Shown here piece after piece: positions 5,899 to 6,405 of a stretch of 6,405 bases of DNA. Each line of letters begins with the position of its first letter. Positions within the stretch are counted from its first letter, which is position 1. This DNA is from Betaproteobacteria bacterium (GTDB lineage Bacteria; Pseudomonadota; Gammaproteobacteria; Burkholderiales; Usitatibacteraceae): NCBI GenBank assembly GCA_012274175.1, contig JAAOZZ010000360.1, positions 1 through 6,405 on the forward strand, written 5' to 3'. The translations under genes were made by a program, and so were the position numbers. The notes beneath the pieces were generated by a model. That model was not told the origin of the DNA and searched no databases. It worked only from the letters and a program-made list of their open reading frames with translations.

Positions 5899-6405
5899 TT
5901 GCTCGAGTCCTCGCCCTTGCCGGAAGGCCGGATGCCCAGCTGCTTGAGCTTGCGGTACAGGTGGGTGCGCTCGAGCCCGACACGGTCGGCCACGCGCGAC
6001 ATGTTGCCTTCCTCGCGCCGGATGTGATGCAGGAAATATTGCTTCTCGAATTGTTCCCGCGCATCACGCAGCGGCAGGTCGAGTGACACTCCCACCTCCG
6101 TGGTGGGCTGCTCGCGGGGGCCGAGGTTGAACTCCCGGGCGACGCGATTCACGTCATCGCCGGTGATCTCTGCGGCAAGCGCGGTGAGCGCCATCGTCTT
6201 TACCACATTCTGGAGGACCGGCAGGTTGCCGGGCCAGTCGAGGTTCCTCATCACGTTGAGCGCGCCGACCGTGAGCGAGCGCAGCGGAACTTCGTTGGCA
6301 TCGATGAGCTGCGTGAGCATCGTGGCCGCGATGTCCGGGATGTCCTCCGGATGGTCCGCGATCGACGGCACCCGTATGGTGAGGCCGGAGAGCTGGTTGT
6401 AGAGC
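5895..6405 (-). CDS. Sigma-54-type response regulator, NtrX-like, C-terminal part (5' end beyond window)
   Basis: This is the last 169 residues of a bacterial enhancer-binding-type regulator; the receiver domain and most of the AAA+ domain lie off the right edge. The frame stays open to the edge, beginning LYNQLSGLTIRVPSIADHPEDIPDIA, which matches the DLYYRL...RVPPLRER.EDIP block of sigma-54 activators, so the GTG at 6371 is not the true start. WPGN at 57-60 marks the end of the AAA+ domain. A linker follows (about 92-110), then a Fis-type helix-turn-helix (about 112-157; NMSRVADRVGLERTHLYRKLKQLGI) that binds DNA. The usual WPGN-x-R-x-L-x-N reads WPGNLPVLQN, with proline 62 where the sensor II arginine normally sits. 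The HTH and linker resemble NtrX more than NtrC, judged from memory. NtrX acts with sensor kinase NtrY, which is not visible here. A link to the convergent operon is not shown. Confidence 0.85.
   Translation of the reverse strand, partial: LYNQLSGLTIRVPSIADHPEDIPDIAATMLTQLIDANEVPLRSLTVGALNVMRNLDWPGNLPVLQNVVKTMALTALAAEITGDDVNRVAREFNLGPREQPTTEVGVSLDLPLRDAREQFEKQYFLHHIRREEGNMSRVADRVGLERTHLYRKLKQLGIRPSGKGEDSSN

Noticed and set aside
6100..6402. Forward open frame opposite the regulator
   Set aside because: Ser/Thr-rich shadow frame. The - strand has unmistakable sigma-54 activator and Fis-type HTH sequence.
1..6405. CRISPR arrays, tRNA/rRNA genes, insertion sequences, phage or toxin-antitoxin genes
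   Set aside because: I saw no direct-repeat/spacer pattern, RNA gene signature, transposase motif or terminal inverted repeats. The window is filled by the seven genes described.

Overview
The window is high-GC and almost fully coding. It reads as proteobacterial chromosome, most likely betaproteobacterial. The clue to lineage is the incomplete regulator at the right edge, whose Fis-type C-terminus resembles betaproteobacterial NtrX-like proteins from memory. No sequence search was possible, so the lineage is an inference.

Layout: six genes on the + strand form one compact unit from about 96 to 5898. The first four encode a peptide/nickel-family (Dpp/Opp type) ABC importer: permease B, permease C, ATPase D and ATPase F. 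No gap exceeds 4 bp, and two junctions are ATGA stop/start overlaps. Two enzyme genes follow with gaps of 5 and 6 bp: an N-formylglutamate amidohydrolase (FGase) family protein with an unusual histidine-rich C-terminal tail, and an AstE/aspartoacylase-like zinc-dependent deacylase. On the - strand, the 3' part of a sigma-54-type response regulator (NtrX-like) converges on this unit. The two stop codons share the 4-bp palindrome CTAG at 5895-5898. The first 95 bp hold only the probable tail of an upstream gene and a GC-rich hairpin.

How the genes may work together: the permeases and ATPases would import a peptide-like or N-acylated amino-acid solute, and the two cytosolic metalloenzymes would remove N-linked formyl or other acyl groups. 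This is inferred from gene order and family. No substrate-binding protein lies inside the window and no substrate can be read from the sequence.

Most worth a second look: the 34-residue tail with 19 histidines on the FGase-family enzyme, the pairing of two zinc-dependent deacylase families with a peptide importer, and a proline in place of the sensor II arginine in the NtrX-like regulator. None of these by itself proves a new system.
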